From contig NBAZ01000013.1 of assembly GCA_002794735.1 (NCBI GenBank), forward strand, positions 248,001 through 312,000: 64,000 bases of DNA. Direction: 5' to 3'. The notes beneath the pieces were generated by a model, which was not told the origin of the DNA, ran no database searches, and was given only the letters and a program-made list of their open reading frames with translations. Below are positions 63,181 through 64,000 of the stretch, one piece after another (within the stretch, counting starts at the first letter, position 1; each line of letters begins with the position of its first letter). A program made the position numbers and the translations under genes. This DNA is from Pyrrhoderma lamaoense. Taxonomy: Eukaryota; Basidiomycota; Agaricomycetes; Hymenochaetales; Hymenochaetaceae.

Positions 63181-64000
63181 TCATCGTTTCCTTCGTCGAC
63201 CTCTGTTTCCTCTAGCCCTTCCGGGTTTGCGGCCCCTCTTTGGTTTAGCTACACAATGATTGATATCTGTTAGTACTTTCAATAGTAACCTCGATTAAAC
63301 ACCAATTCACCTTCACCCTTCTCTTCATCTTCGTCATCCAGAATTTCCGTTCCACCATCTGTTCCAGTTAGGACACTCGCCGCTCTAGCGCTAGGTGTTT
63401 CTGCTTCCTCTCCATCATCATTACTCTGTTGTGTTAGATCACTACTATCACTATCTCCACTAACCAGACCCGCAAGATCGACTTTGCTTTGTTTTCGCTT
63501 ACGACCACGCCTTGTTGAAGCAGAAGGCCGAGATTCCTCTTGGCTCCGCTCTGGGGATGAGTCTGGGGAAGGAGTTGAACGTACACGACGTTCTGCTATG
63601 AGGTTTTCGATGTAACTGTCGGCCGGTAGTGTGTACTCAGTAGGAGGGAAAGGATATTGTCCTATCCTCAAAGAATTCGAAGCAGGTGGTGTCAGCGAAT
63701 TAGATAAGTTTCCACTAGCTTCGTACTCTGCTTCCTTTATATCCCAAATAATAATAAAAATATATGAGCCGTTTAAAAGTAATCTACTAGAATATCGAAT
63801 CCTTACCAAGACTTCTAACGCGTCAAGATTATAGCAACTTTCAAGTTTTGCCCAAATATCTTCAATAGGCACAGATTGTTTAAGGGCCTTCTCAATAGCA
63901 GCTTGCATTGTGATAATATGAAAGTGCCTATGTACGCCGATTGGCCGAGCACGCATGAGAGATTTGAAGAAATGTATCTCGCCGTCTACTGAGTCCAAGA
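63181..64000 (-). CDS. EAF7: NuA4 histone acetyltransferase subunit EAF7 (MRGBP), 5' end cut off
   Basis: A subunit of the NuA4 chromatin complex that binds the MRG protein Eaf3. The window edge cuts the N-terminus. The visible part reads DSVDGEIHFFKSLMRARPIG, VHRHFHIITMQAAIEKAL, then VPIEDIWAKLESCYNLDALE, which is the core Eaf7/CT20 domain. An intron separates LEVL from EAEYEAS. A low-complexity acidic tail follows (SGDSDSSDLTQQSNDDGEEA), and a last exon after about 63250 gives a very basic end (KPKRGRKPGRARGNRGRRRK) before TGA 63181-63183. The acid-then-base tail is usual for this family. Confidence 0.9.

Overview
This window is nuclear DNA of a filamentous basidiomycete, most likely an Agaricomycete. 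The genes are cut by many short introns of about 45-65 bases with GT...AG ends. The proteins include fungal and basidiomycete types: a tandem pair of DUF7918 proteins, a cellulose-active AA9 monooxygenase with a CBM1 module, a GH18 chitinase, a microsomal P450 and an F-box-like protein. AA9-CBM1 suggests a plant-litter or wood degrader. The species cannot be named from sequence alone. There are no operons, CRISPR arrays or rRNA genes, and I found no convincing tRNA.

Layout. 1-9 kb: the 3' end of an aquaporin, NCA2 (mitochondria), two tandem DUF7918 genes separated by a 626-bp non-autonomous DNA transposon, and AA9-CBM1. 9-18 kb: VPS37 (ESCRT-I) diverging from FZO1 (mitochondrial fusion), then a GH18 chitinase diverging from RRP40 (RNA exosome). 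18-31 kb: an unrecognised many-exon gene, a GPANK1-like G-patch protein diverging from a PQ-loop transporter, and an F-box-like protein after a long intergenic stretch. 32-44 kb: a RICTOR-type TORC2 subunit, a cytochrome P450, a possible small spliced gene and ribosomal protein uL22. 44-64 kb: a VAP/Scs2 protein, a Ypk1/Gad8 AGC kinase, a small unknown protein, a PPWD1 cyclophilin, a CSC1/OSCA channel, a RasGEF and the NuA4 subunit EAF7 (cut by the window edge).

How the genes fit together. Most are unrelated housekeeping genes, as is usual in fungi. One functional link stands out: a TORC2 core subunit (RICTOR) lies about 8.5 kb from the AGC kinase of the family that TORC2 phosphorylates. Scs2/VAP and CSC1, both membrane proteins connected to plasma-membrane homeostasis, flank that kinase at a distance.

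A pervasive technical signal matters for any reader. Many conserved genes (FZO1, GH18, P450, uL22, VAP, YPK, PPWD1, CSC1, RasGEF) each carry one or more single-base losses relative to the conserved reading frame, many of them in or next to base runs. The pattern looks like uncorrected long-read assembly error rather than a field of pseudogenes. The frames given here should be read with that in mind. No clearly new multi-gene system was found. The most original items are the TIR element, the DUF7918 pair, the unknown gene at 18.2-21.7 kb and the cryptic exons near 41.9 kb.
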